Part shown: positions 25,273 to 38,610 of the stretch, piece by piece
Numbering within the stretch: position 1 is the stretch's first letter
Layout of the letters: each line of letters begins with the position of its first letter
Assembly: GCA_964057225.1 (NCBI GenBank)
Contig: OZ059897.1
Coordinates: forward strand, 3,162,001 to 3,226,000
Source: Auanema rhodensis
Lineage: Eukaryota > Nematoda > Chromadorea > Rhabditida > Rhabditidae
Reading direction: 5' to 3'
Length of the DNA stretch: 64,000 bases
Notes under the pieces: generated by a model
What the model was told of the DNA's origin: nothing
Seen by the model: the letters and a program-made list of their open reading frames with translations, nothing else
The model's database searches: none
Position numbers and translations under genes: made by a program

Positions 25273-27027
25273 AGCAATGTTGAGTGTACATGGGAACTCA
25301 ACATACACTAATGCATTATTTTTCAAACGATCATAACTAATTTTTGTAAATAGCGTTTCTCAAGGTAGTATAGTGCATTCGATGCGGATTTTTAAGCTGC
25401 GTCGATCTGTGTTATCAGATTTGAGTTAGCTTAAAAATGCACCGAGATATCAACTGATATATGTTCACACTTATATCCTCGATTTTCACCCTGAAGAAAT
25501 GATTTTTTCGTTGAATAACATTGTCCATCGTCTTCGTCTTGAAAAAAGGAATCTAAAAACATCTACTTTTTGTGAAATTATTTAGAATTTTTTCGGGAAA
25601 ATTTTTGTCAAAATGTTTTTGGAAGCAATGTTGAGTGTACATGGGAACTCAACATACACTAATGCATTATTTTTCAAACGATCATAACTAATTTCTGTAA
25701 ATAGCGTTTCTCAATGTAGTATAGTGCATTCGATGCGGATTTTTAAGCTGCGTCGATCTGTGTTATCAGATTTGAGTTAGCTTAAAAATGCACCGAGATA
25801 TCAACTGATATATGTTCACACTTATATCCTCGATTTTCACCCTGAAGAAATGATTTTTTCGTTGAATAACATTGTCCATCGTCTTCGTCTTGAAAAAAGG
25901 AATCTAAAAACATCTACTTTTTGTGAAATTATTTAGAAATTTTTCGGGAAAATTTTTGTCAAAATGTTTTTGGAAGCAATGTTGAGTGTACATGGGAACT
26001 CAACATACACTAATGCATTATTTTTCAAACGATCATAACTTATTTTTGTATAGAGCGTTTCTCAATGTAGTATAGTGCATTCGATGCGGATTTTTAAGCT
26101 GCGTCGATCTGTGTTATCAGATTTGAGTTAGCTTAAAAATGCACCGAGATATCAACTGATATATGTTCACACTTATATCCTCGACTTTCACCCTGAAGAA
26201 ATGATTTTTTCGTTGAATACCATTGTCCATCGTCTTCGTCTTGGAAAAAGGAATCTAAAAACATCTACTTTTTGTGAAATTATTTAGAAATTTTTCGGGA
26301 AAATTTTTGTCAAAATGTTTTTGGAAGCAATGTTGAGTGTACATGGGAACTCAACATACACTAATGCATTATTTTTCAAACGATCATAACTTATTTTTGT
26401 ATAGAGCGTTTCTCAATGTAGTATAGTGCATTCGATGCGGATTTTTAAGCTGCGTCGATCTGTGTTATCAGATTTGAGTTAGCTTAAAAATGCACCGAGA
26501 TATCAACTGATATATGTTCACACTTATATCCTCGATTTTCACCCTGAAGAAATGATTTTTTCGTTGAATAACATTGTCCATCGTCTCTGTCTTGAAAAAA
26601 GGAATCTAAAAACATCTACTTTTTGTGAAATTATTTAGAAATTTTTCGGGAAAATTTTTGTCAAAATGTTTTTGGAAGCAATGTTGAGTGTACATGGGAA
26701 CTCAACATACACTAATGCATTATTTTTCAAACGATCATAACTAATTTTTGTATAGAGCGTTTCTCAATGTAGTATAGTGCATTCGATGCGGATTTTTAAG
26801 CTGCGTTGATCTGTATTATCAGATTTGAGTTAACTTAAAAATGCACCGAGATATCAACTGATATAGGTTCACACTTATATCCTCGATTTTCACCCTGAAG
26901 AAGTAGTTTTTTCGTTGAAAAACATTGTCCATCGTCTTCGTCATGAAAAAAGGAATCTAAAAACATCTACTTTTTAAGAAATTATATAGAAATTTTTCGG
27001 GAAAATTTTTGTCAAAATGTTTTTGGA

Positions 27028-27378
27028 AGCAATGTTGAGTGTACATGGGAACTCAACATACACTAATGCATTATTTTTCAAACGATCATAACTAATTTTT
27101 GTAAATAGCGTTTCTCAAGGTAGTATAGTGCATTCGATGCGGATTTTTAAGCTGCGTCGATCTGTGTTATCAGATTTGAGTTAGCTTAAAAATGCACCGA
27201 GATATCAACTGATATATGTTCACACTTATATCCTCGATTTTCACCCTGAAGAAATAGTTTTTTCGTTGAAAAACATTGTCCATCGTCTTCGTCATGAAAA
27301 AAGGAATCTAAAAACATCTACTTTTTAAGAAATTATATAGAAATTTTTCGGGAAAATTTTTGTCAAAATGTTTTTGGA
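27028..27378 (+). repeat. Chimeric monomer M78 (A 5' part, D 3' end)
   Basis: The 5' part is A (GTAAAT, G92, C125, GTTAGCTT, T190) with GAAATAG at 224-230. The end is D: GTCATGA, TTTTTAAG and ATTATATAG. GAAATAG is normally followed by TTTGCC in A monomers (M51, M55, M69), so the switch to D is somewhere between positions 230 and 267. It follows a D monomer directly. Confidence 0.78.
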
Positions 27379-29835
27379 AGCAATGTTGAGTGTACATGGG
27401 AACTCAACATACACTAATGCATTATTTTTCAAACGATCATAACTTATTTTTGTATAGAGCGTTTCTCAATGTAGTATAGTGCATTCGATGCGGATTTTTA
27501 AGCTGCGTCGATCTGTGTTATCAGATTTGAGTTAGCTTAAAAATGCACCGAGATATCAACTGATATATGTTCACACTTATATCCTCGATTTTCACCCTGA
27601 AGAAATGATTTTTTCGTTGAATAACATTGTCCATCGTCTTCGTCTTGAAAAAAGGAATCTAAAAACATCTACTTTTTGTGAAATTATTTAGAAATTTTTC
27701 GGGAAAATTTTTGTCAAAATGTTTTTGGAAGCAATGTTGAGTGTACATGGGAACTCAACATACACTAATGCATTATTTTTCAAACGATCATAACTAATTT
27801 TTGTAAATAGCGTTTCTCAAGGTAGTATAGTGCATTCGATGCGGATTTTTAAGCTGCGTCGATCTGTGTTATCAGATTTGAGTTAGCTTAAAAATGCACC
27901 GAGATATCAACTGATATATGTTCACACTTATATCCTCGACTTTCACCCTGAAGAAATGATTTTTTCGTTGAATAACATTGTCCATCGTCTTCGTCTTAAA
28001 AAAAGGAATCTAAAAACATCTACTTTTTGTGAAATTATTTAGAAATTTTTCGGGAAAATTTTTGTCAAAATGTTTTTGGAAGCAATGTTGAGTGTACATG
28101 GGAACTCAACATACACTAATGCATTATTTTTCAAACGATCATAACTTATTTTTGTATAGAGCGTTTCTCAATGTAGTATAGTGCATTCGATGCGGATTTT
28201 AAAGCTGCGTCGATCTGTGTTATCAGATTTGAGTTAGCTTAAAAATGCACCGAGATATCAACTGATATAGGTTCACACTTATATCCTCGATTTTCAAACT
28301 GAAGAATTGATTTTTTTGTTGAATAACATTGTCCATCGTCTTCGTCTTGAAAAAAGGAATCTAAAAACATCTACTTTTTGTGAAATTATTTAGAAATTTT
28401 TCGGGAAAATTTTTGTCAAAATGTTTTTGGAAGCAATGTTGAGTGTACATGGGAACTCAACATACACTAATGCATTATTTTTCAAACGATCATAACTTAT
28501 TTTTGTAAATAGCGTTTCTCAATGTAGTATAGTGCATTCGATGCGGATTTTTAAGCTGCGTCGATCTGTGTTATCAGATTTGAGTTAGCTTAAAAATGCA
28601 CCGAGATATCAACTGATATATGTTCACACTTATATCCTCGACTTTCACCCTGAAGAAATGATTTTTTCGTTGAATAACATTGTCCATCGTCTTCGTCTTA
28701 AAAAAAGGAATCTAAAAACATCTACTTTTTGTGAAATTATTTAGAAATTTTTCGGGAAAATTTTTGTCAAAATGTTTTTGGAAGCAATGTGGAGTGTACA
28801 TGGGAACTCAACATACACTAATGCATTATTTTTCAAACGATCATAACTAATTTTTGTATAGAGCGTTTCTCAATGTAGTATTGTGCATTCGATGCGGATT
28901 TTTAAGCTGCGTTGATCTGTGTTATCAGATTTGAGTTAACTTAAAAATGCACCGAGATATCAACTGATATAGGTTCACACTTATATCCTCGATTTTCAAA
29001 CTGAAGAATTGATTTTTTTGTTGAATAACATTGTCCATCGTCTTCGTCTTGAAAAAAGGAATCTAAAAACATCTACTTTTTGTGAAATTATCTAGAAATT
29101 TTTCGGGAAAATTTTTGTCAAAATGTTTTTGGAAGCAATGTTGAGTGTACATGGGAACTCAACATACACTAATGCATTATTTTTCAAACGATCATAACTT
29201 ATTTTTGTATAGAGCGTTTCTCAATGTAGTATAGTGCATTCGATGCGGATTTTTAAGCTGCGTCGATCTGTGTTATCAGATTTGAGTTAGCTTAAAAATG
29301 CACCGAGATATCAACTGATATATGTTCACACTTATATCCTCGATTTTCACCCTGAAGAAATGATTTTTTCGTTGAATAACATTGTCCATCGTCTTCGTCT
29401 TGAAAAAAGGAATCTAAAAACATCTACTTTTTGTGAAATTATTTAGAAATTTTTCGGGAAAATTTTTGTCAAAATGTTTTTGGAAGCAATGTTGAGTGTA
29501 CATGGGAACTCAACATACACTAATGCATTATTTTTCAAACGATCATAACTAATTTTTGTAAATAGCGTTTCTCAAGGTAGTATAGTGCATTCGATGCGGA
29601 TTTTTAAGCTGCGTCGATCTGTGTTATCAGATTTGAGTTAGCTTAAAAATGCACCGAGATATCAACTGATATATGTTCACACTTATATCCTCGACTTTCA
29701 CCCTGAAGAAATGATTTTTTCGTTGAATAACATCGTCCATCGTCTTCGTCTTAAAAAAAGGAATCTAAAAACATCTACTTTTTGTGAAATTATTTAGAAA
29801 TTTTTCGGGAAAATTTTTGTCAAAATGTTTTTGGA

Positions 29836-30186
29836 AGCAATGTTGAGTGTACATGGGAACTCAACATACACTAATGCATTATTTTTCAAACGATCATAAC
29901 TTATTTTTGTATAGAGCGTTTCTCAATGTAATATGGTGCATTCGATGCGGATTTTTAAGCTGCGTCGATCTGTGTTATCCGATTTGAGCTAGCTTAAAAA
30001 TGCACCGAGATATCAACTGATATATGTTCACACTTATATCCTCGATTTTCACCCTGAAGAAATGATTTTTTGGTTGAAAAACATTGTCCATCGTCTTCGT
30101 CTTGAAAAAAGGAATCTAAAAACATCTACTTTTTGTGAAATTATTTAGAAATTTTTCAGGAAAATTTTTGTCAAAATGTTTTTGGA
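29836..30186 (+). repeat. Most divergent monomer seen (M86, C-like)
   Basis: This copy combines several changes I did not see elsewhere: GTAATATGGTGC near position 95, TATCCGATTTGAGCTAGC near 141-158, C237G (TTTTTTGGTTG) and TCAGGAAAA near 321. Its length is still 351. It has escaped recent homogenisation or gained changes faster than its neighbours, and it may mark an old boundary between the left and right halves of the array. Confidence 0.75.
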
Positions 30187-33100
30187 AGCAATGTTGAGTG
30201 TACATGGGAACTCAACATACACTAATGCATTATTTTTCAAACGATCATAACTATTTTCTGTAAATAGCGTTTCTCAATGTAGTATAGTGCATTCGATGCG
30301 GATTTTTAAATTGCGTTGATCTGTGTTATCAGATTTGAGTTAGCTTAAAAATGCACCGAGATATCAACTGATATAGGTTCACACTTATATCCTCGATTTT
30401 CACCCTGAAGAAGTAGTTTTTTCGTTGAAAAACATTGTCCATCGTCTTCGTCATGAAAAAAGGAATCTAAAAACATCTACTTTTTAAGAAATTATATAGA
30501 AATTTTTCGGGAAAATTTTTGTCAAAATGTTTTTGGAAGCAATGTTGAGTGTACATGGGAACTCAACATACACTAATGCATTATTTTTCAAACGATCATA
30601 ACTTATTTTTGTATAGAGCGTTTCTCAATGTAGTATAGTGCATTCGATGCGGATTTTTAAGCTGCGTCGATCTGTGTTATCAGATTTGAGTTAGCTTAAA
30701 AATGCACCGAGATATCAACTGATATATGTTCACACTTATATCCTCGATTTTCACCCTGAAGAAATGATTTTTTCGTTGAATAACATTGTCCATCGTCTTC
30801 GTCTTGAAAAAAGGAATCTAAAAACATCTACTTTTTGTGAAATTATTTAGAAATTTTTCGGGAAAATTTTTGTCAAAATGTTTTTGGAAGCAATGTTGAG
30901 TGTACATGGGAACTCAACATACACTAATGCATTATTTTTCAAACGATCATAACTAATTTTTGTATAGAGCGTTTCTCAATGTAGTATAGTGCATTCGATG
31001 CGGATTTTTAAGCTGCGTTGATCTGTGTTATCAGATTTGAGTTAACTTAAAAATGCACCGAGATATCAACTGATATAGGTTCACACTTATATCCTCGATT
31101 TTCACCCTGAAGAAGTAGTTTTTTCGTTGAAAAACATTGTCCATCGTCTTCGTCATGAAAAAAGGAATCTAAAAACATCTACTTTTTAAGAAATTATATA
31201 GAAATTTTTCGGGAAAATTTTTGTCAAAATGTTTTTGGAAGCAATGTTGAGTGTACATGGGAACTCAACATACACTAATGCATTATTTTTCAAACGATCA
31301 TAACTTATTTTTGTATAGAGCGTTTCTCAATGTAGTATAGTGCATTCGATGCGGATTTTTAAGCTGCGTCGATCTGTGTTATCAGATTTGAGTTAGCTTA
31401 AAAATGCACCGAGATATCAACTGATATATGTTCACACTTATATCCTCGATTTTCACCCTGAAGAAATGATTTTTTCGTTGAATAACATTGTCCATCGTCT
31501 TCGTCTTGAAAAAAGGAATCTAAAAACATCTACTTTTTGTGAAATTATTTAGAAATTTTTCGGGAAAATTTTTGTCAAAATGTTTTTGGAAGCAATGTTG
31601 AGTGTACATGGGAACTCAACATACACTAATGCATTATTTTTCAAACGATCATAACTAATTTTTGTAAATAGCGTTTCTCAAGGTAGTATAGTGCATTCGA
31701 TGCGGATTTTTAAGCTGCGTCGATCTGTGTTATCAGATTTGAGTTAGCTTAAAAATGCACCGAGATATCAACTGATATATGTTCACACTTATATCCTCGA
31801 CTTTCACCCTGAAGAAATGATTTTTTCGTTGAATAACATTGTCCATCGTCTTCGTCTTAAAAAAAGGAATCTAAAAACATCTACTTTTTGTGAAATTATT
31901 TAGAAATTTTTCGGGAAAATTTTTGTCAAAATGTTTTTGGAAGCAATGTTGAGTGTACATGGGAACTCAACATACACTAATGCATTATTTTTCAAACGAT
32001 CATAACTTATTTTTGTATAGAGCGTTTCTCAATGTAGTATAGTGCATTCGATGCGGATTTTTAAGCTGCGTCGATCTGTGTTATCAGATTTGAGTTAGCT
32101 TAAAAATGCACCGAGATATCAACTGATATATGTTCACACTTATATCCTCGATTTTCACCCTGAAGAAATGATTTTTTCGTTGAATAACATTGTCCATCGT
32201 CTTCGTCTTGAAAAAAGGAATCTAAAAACATCTACTTTTTGTGAAATTATTTAGAAATTTTTCGGGAAAATTTTTGTCAAAATGTTTTTGGAAGCAATGT
32301 TGAGTGTACATGGGAACTCAACATACACTAATGCATTATTTTTCAAACGATCATAACTAATTTTTGTATAGAGCGTTTCTCAATGTAGTATTGTGCATTC
32401 GATGCGGATTTTTAAGCTGCGTTGATCTGTGTTATCAGATTTGAGTTAGCTTAAAAATGCACCGAGATATCAACTGATATATGTTCACACTTATATCCTC
32501 GATTTTCACCCTGAAGAAATGATTTTTTCGTTGAATAACATTGTCCATCGTATTCGTCTTGAAAAAAGGAATCTAAAAACATCTACTTTTTGTGAAATTA
32601 TTTAGAAATTTTTCGGGAAAATTTTTGTCAAAATGTTTTTGGAAGCAATGTTGAGTGTACATGGGAACTCAACATACACTAATGCATTATTTTTCAAACG
32701 ATCATAACTAATTTTTGTAAATAGCGTTTCTCAAGGTAGTATAGTGCATTCGATGCGGATTTTTAAGCTGCGTCGATCTGTGTTATCAGATTTGAGTTAG
32801 CTTAAAAATGCACCGAGATATCAACTGATATATGTTCACACTTATATCCTCGACTTTCACCCTGAAGAAATGATTTTTTCGTTGAATAACATTGTCCATC
32901 GTCTTCGTCTTAAAAAAAGGAATCTAAAAACATCTACTTTTTGTGAAATTATTTAGAAATTTTTCGGGAAAATTTTTGTCAAAATGTTTTTGGAAGCAAT
33001 GTTGAGTGTACATGGGAACTCAACATACACTAATGCATTATTTTTCAAACGATCATAACTTATTTTTGTATAGAGCGTTTCTCAATGTAGTATAGTGCAT

Positions 33101-36100
33101 TCGATGCGGATTTTTAAGCTGCGTCGATCTGTGTTATCAGATTTGAGTTAGCTTAAAAATGCACCGAGATATCAACTGATATATGTTCACACTTATATCC
33201 TCGATTTTCACCCTGAAGAAATGATTTTTTCGTTGAATAACATTGTCCATCGTCTTCGTCTTGAAAAAAGGAATCTAAAAACATCTACTTTTTGTGAAAT
33301 TATTTAGAAATTTTTCGGGAAAATTTTTGTCAAAATGTTTTTGGAAGCAATGTTGAGTGTACATGGGAACTCAACATACACTAATGCATTATTTTTCAAA
33401 CGATCATAACTAATTTTTGTATAGAGCGTTTCTCAATGTAGTATTGTGCATTCGATGCGGATTTTTAAGCTGCTTTGATCTGTGTTATCAGATTTGAGTT
33501 AACTTAAAAATGCACCGAGATATCAACTGATATAGGTTCACACTTATATCCTCGATTTTCAAACTGAAGAATTGATTTTTTTGTTGAATAACATTGTCCA
33601 TCGTCTTCGTCTTGAAAAAAGGAATCTAAAAACATCTACTTTTTGTGAAATTATCTAGAAATTTTTCGGGAAAATTTTTGTCAAAATGTTTTTGGAAGCA
33701 ATGTTGAGTGTACATGGGAACTCAACATACACTAATGCATTATTTTTCAAACGATCATAACTATTTTCTGTAAATAGCGTTTCTCAATGTAGTATAGTGC
33801 ATTCGATGCGGATTTTTAAGTTGCGTTGATCTGTGTTATCAGATTTGAGTTAGCTTAAAAATGCACCGAGATATCAACTGATTTATGTTCACACTTATAT
33901 CCTCGATTTTCACCCTGAAGAAATGATTTTTTCGTTGAAAAACATTGTCCATCGTCTTCGTCATGAAAAAAGAAATCTAAAAACATCTACTTTTTGTGAA
34001 ATTATTTAGAAATTTTTCGGGAAAATTTTTGTCAAAATGTTTTTGGAAGCAATGTTGAGTGTACATGGGAACTCAACATACACTAATGCATTATTTTTCA
34101 AACGATCATAACTATTTTCTGTAAATAGCGTTTCTCAATGTAGTATAGTGCATTCGATGCGGATTTTTAAGTTGCGTTGATCTGTGTTATCAGATTTGAG
34201 TTAGCTTAAAAATGCACCGAGATATCAACTGATATAGGTTCACACTTATATCCTCGATTTTCACCCTGAAGAAGTAGTTTTTTCGTTGAAAAACATTGTC
34301 CATCGTCTTCGTCATGAAAAAAGGAATCTAAAAACATCTACTTTTTAAGAAATTATATAGAAATTTTTCGGGAAAATTTTTGTCAAAATGTTTTTGGAAG
34401 CAATGTTGAGTGTACATGGGAACTCAACATACACTAATGCATTATTTTTCAAACGATCATAACTTATTTTTGTATAGAGCGTTTCTCAATGTAGTATAGT
34501 GCATTCGATGCGGATTTTTAAGCTGCGTCGATCTGTGTTATCAGATTTGAGTTAGCTTAAAAATGCACCGAGATATCAACTGATATATGTTCACACTTAT
34601 ATCCTCGATTTTCACCCTGAAGAAATGATTTTTTCGTTGAATAACATTGTCCATCGTCTTCGTCTTGAAAAAAGGAATCTAAAAACATCTACTTTTTGTG
34701 AAATTATTTAGAAATTTTTCGGGAAAATTTTTGTCAAAATGTTTTTGGAAGCAATGTTGAGTGTACATGGGAACTCAACATACACTAATGCATTATTTTT
34801 CAAACGATCATAACTAATTTTTGTAAATAGCGTTTCTCAAGGTAGTATAGTGCATTCGATGCGGATTTTTAAGCTGCGTCGATCTGTGTTATCAGATTTG
34901 AGTTAGCTTAAAAATGCACCGAGATATCAACTGATATATGTTCACACTTATATCCTCGACTTTCACCCTGAAGAAATGATTTTTTCGTTGAATAACATTG
35001 TCCATCGTCTTCGTCTTAAAAAAAGGAATCTAAAAACATCTACTTTTTGTGAAATTATTTAGAAATTTTTCGGGAAAATTTTTGTCAAAATGTTTTTGGA
35101 AGCAATGTTGAGTGTACATGGGAACTCAACATACACTAATGCATTATTTTTCAAACGATCATAACTTATTTTTGTATAGAGCGTTTCTCAATGTAGTATA
35201 GTGCATTCGATGCGGATTTTTAAGCTGCGTCGATCTGTGTTATCAGATTTGAGTTAGCTTAAAAATGCACCGAGATATCAACTGATATATGTTCACACTT
35301 ATATCCTCGATTTTCACCCTGAAGAAATGATTTTTTCGTTGAATAACATTGTCCATCGTCTTCGTCTTGAAAAAAGGAATCTAAAAACATCTACTTTTTG
35401 TGAAATTATTTAGAAATTTTTCGGGAAAATTTTTGTCAAAATGTTTTTGGAAGCAATGTTGAGTGTACATGGGAACTCAACATACACTAATGCATTATTT
35501 TTCAAACGATCATAACTAATTTTTGTATAGAGCGTTTCTCAATGTAGTATTGTGCATTCGATGCGGATTTTTAAGCTGCGTTGATCTGTGTTATCAGATT
35601 TGAGTTAACTTAAAAATGCACCGAGATATCAACTGATATAGGTTCACACTTATATCCTCGATTTTCAAACTGAAGAATTGATTTTTTTGTTGAATAACAT
35701 TGTCCATCGTCTTCGTCTTGAAAAAAGGAATCTAAAAACATCTACTTTTTGTGAAATTATCTAGAAATTTTTCGGGAAAATTTTTGTCAAAATGTTTTTG
35801 GAAGCAATGTTGAGTGTACATGGGAACTCAACATACACTAATGCATTATTTTTCAAACGATCATAACTATTTTCTGTAAATAGCGTTTCTCAATGTAGTA
35901 TAGTGCATTCGATGCGGATTTTTAAGTTGCGTTGATCTGTGTTATCTGATTTGAGTTAGCTTAAAAATGCACCGAGATATCAACTGATTTATGTTCACAC
36001 TTACATCCTCGATTTTCACCCTGAAGAAATGATTTTTTCGTTGAATAACATTGTCCATCGTCTTCGTCTTGAAAAAAGGAATCTAAAAACATCTACTTTT

Positions 36101-36504
36101 TGTGAAATTATTTAGAAATTTTTCGGGAAAATTTTTGTCAAAATGTTTTTGGAAGCAATGTTGAGTGTACATGGGAACTCAACATACACTAATGCATTAT
36201 TTTTCAAACGATCATAACTTATTTTTGTAAATAGCGTTTCTCAATGTAGTATAGTGCATTCGATGCGGATTTTTAAGCTGCGTCGATCTGTGTTATCAGA
36301 TTTGAGTTAGCTTAAAAATGCACCGAGATATCAACTGATATATGTTCACACTTATATCCTCGACTTTCACCCTGAAGAAATGATTTTTTCGTTGAATAAC
36401 ATTGTCCATCGTCTTCGTCTTAAAAAAAGGAATCTAAAAACATCTACTTTTTGTGAAATTATTTAGAAATTTTTCGGGAAAATTTTTGTCAAAATGTTTT
36501 TGGA
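30187..36504 (+). repeat. Array segment M87-M104 built around an A/CTTAAA - C - D/TATTGTGC trimer
   Basis: A with GACTTTC and CTTAAA, then C, then D with TATTGTGC, occurs as M91-M93, M94-M96 and M100-M102. M91-M96 is thus two 1053-bp trimers in tandem. The D member varies at its 3' end: M96 and M102 carry CAAACTGAAGAATTG, while M93 has GAAATGA and CGTATTCG. M87 and M98 are B/D chimeras, each followed by a C monomer. M96 has a private CTGCTTTG, M97 a private AGAAATCTAA. M103 introduces the ACATCC change and M104 is subtype G. Confidence 0.82.
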
Positions 36505-38610
36505 AGCAATGTTGAGTGTACATGGGAACTCAACATACACTAATGCATTATTTTTCAAACGATCATAACTAATTTTTGTATAGAGCGTTTCTCAATGTAG
36601 TATTGTGCATTCGATGCGGATTTTTAAGCTGCGTTGATCTGTGTTATCAGATTTGAGTTAACTTAAAAATGCACCGAGATATCAACTGATATAGGTTCAC
36701 ACTTATATCCTCGATTTTCACCCTGAAGAAATGATTTTTTCGTTGAAAAACATTGTCCATCGTCTTCGTCTTGAAAAAAGGAATCTAAAAACATCTACTT
36801 TTTGTGAAATTATTTAGAAATTTTTCGGGAAAATTTTTGTCAAAATGTTTTTGGAAGCAATGTTGAGTGTACATGGGAACTCAACATACACTAATGCATT
36901 ATTTTTCAAACGATCATAACTAATTTTTGTATAGAGCGTTTCTCAATGTAGTATTGTGCATTCGATGCGGATTTTTAAGCTGCGTTGATCTGTGTTATCA
37001 GATTTGAGTTAACTTAAAAATGCACCGAGATATCAACTGATATAGGTTCACACTTATATCCTCGATTTTCAAACTGAAGAATTGATTTTTTTGTTGAATA
37101 ACATTGTCCATCGTCTTCGTCTTGAAAAAAGGAATCTAAAAACATCTACTTTTTGTGAAATTATCTAGAAATTTTTCGGGAAAATTTTTGTCAAAATGTT
37201 TTTGGAAGCAATGTTGAGTGTACATGGGAACTCAACATACACTAATGCATTATTTTTCAAACGATCATAACTATTTTCTGTAAATAGCGTTTCTCAATGT
37301 AGTATAGTGCATTCGATGCGGATTTTTAAGTTGCGTTGATCTGTGTTATCAGATTTGAGTTAGCTTAAAAATGCACCGAGATATCAACTGATTTATGTTC
37401 ACACTTACATCCTCGATTTTCACCCTGAAGAAATGATTTTTTCGTTGAATAACATTGTCCATCGTCTTCGTCTTGAAAAAAGGAATCTAAAAACATCTAC
37501 TTTTTGTGAAATTATTTAGAAATTTTTCGGGAAAATTTTTGTCAAAATGTTTTTGGAAGCAATGTTGAGTGTACATGGGAACTCAACATACACTAATGCA
37601 TTATTTTTCAAACGATCATAACTTATTTTTGTAAATAGCGTTTCTCAATGTAGTATAGTGCATTCGATGCGGATTTTTAAGCTGCGTCGATCTGTGTTAT
37701 CAGATTTGAGTTAGCTTAAAAATGCACCGAGATATCAACTGATATATGTTCACACTTATATCCTCGACTTTCACCCTGAAGAAATGATTTTTTCGTTGAA
37801 TAACATTGTCCATCGTCTTCGTCTTAAAAAAAGGAATCTAAAAACATCTACTTTTTGTGAAATTATTTAGAAATTTTTCGGGAAAATTTTTGTCAAAATG
37901 TTTTTGGAAGCAATGTTGAGTGTACATGGGAACTCAACATACACTAATGCATTATTTTTCAAACGATCATAACTAATTTTTGTATAGAGCGTTTCTCAAT
38001 GTAGTATTGTGCATTCGATGCGGATTTTTAAGCTGCGTTGATCTGTGTTATCAGATTTGAGTTAACTTAAAAATGCACCGAGATATCAACTGATATAGGT
38101 TCACACTTATATCCTCGATTTTCAAACTGAAGAATTGATTTTTTTGTTGAATAACATTGTCCATCGTCTTCGTCTTGAAAAAAGGAATCTAAAAACATCT
38201 ACTTTTTGTGAAATTATCTAGAAATTTTTCGGGAAAATTTTTGTCAAAATGTTTTTGGAAGCAATGTTGAGTGTACATGGGAACTCAACATACACTAATG
38301 CATTATTTTTCAAACGATCATAACTATTTTCTGTAAATAGCGTTTCTCAATGTAGTATAGTGCATTCGATGCGGATTTTTAAGTTGCGTTGATCTGTGTT
38401 ATCAGATTTGAGTTAGCTTAAAAATGCACCGAGATATCAACTGATTTATGTTCACACTTATATCCTCGATTTTCACCCTGAAGAAATGATTTTTTCGTTG
38501 AATAACATTGTCCATCGTCTTCGTCTTGAAAAAAGGAATCTAAAAACATCTACTTTTTGTGAAATTATTTAGAAATTTTTCGGGAAAATTTTTGTCAAAA
38601 TGTTTTTGGA
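36505..38610 (+). repeat. Array segment M105-M110: D/B/G trimer and D/B dimer
   Basis: M106-M107-M108 are D/TATTGTGC/CAAACT, B/ACATCC and G/GACTTTC/CTTAAA, matching M102-M104 four monomers earlier. M109-M110 repeat D then B, with the usual ATATCC. M105 is a D/TATTGTGC monomer with a plain CACCCTGAAGAAATGA and AAAAAC. The run M106-M111 appears again as M132-M137. Confidence 0.85.

Larger units (their letters stand above)
25273..30186 (+). repeat. Array segment M73-M86: transition zone
   Basis: Left-type monomers give way to right-type ones. M75-M76-M77 (C/CTTGG, C/CTCTGTC, D/GAAGAAGTAG) are the same trio as M138-M140, 22113 bp away. A monomers with GACTTTC and CTTAAAAAAAGG begin at M80. G subtype first appears at M82 and the TATTGTGC change (A100T) at M83. 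M78 is a chimera. M83 has a private GTGGAG in the first inverted repeat. Confidence 0.8.
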
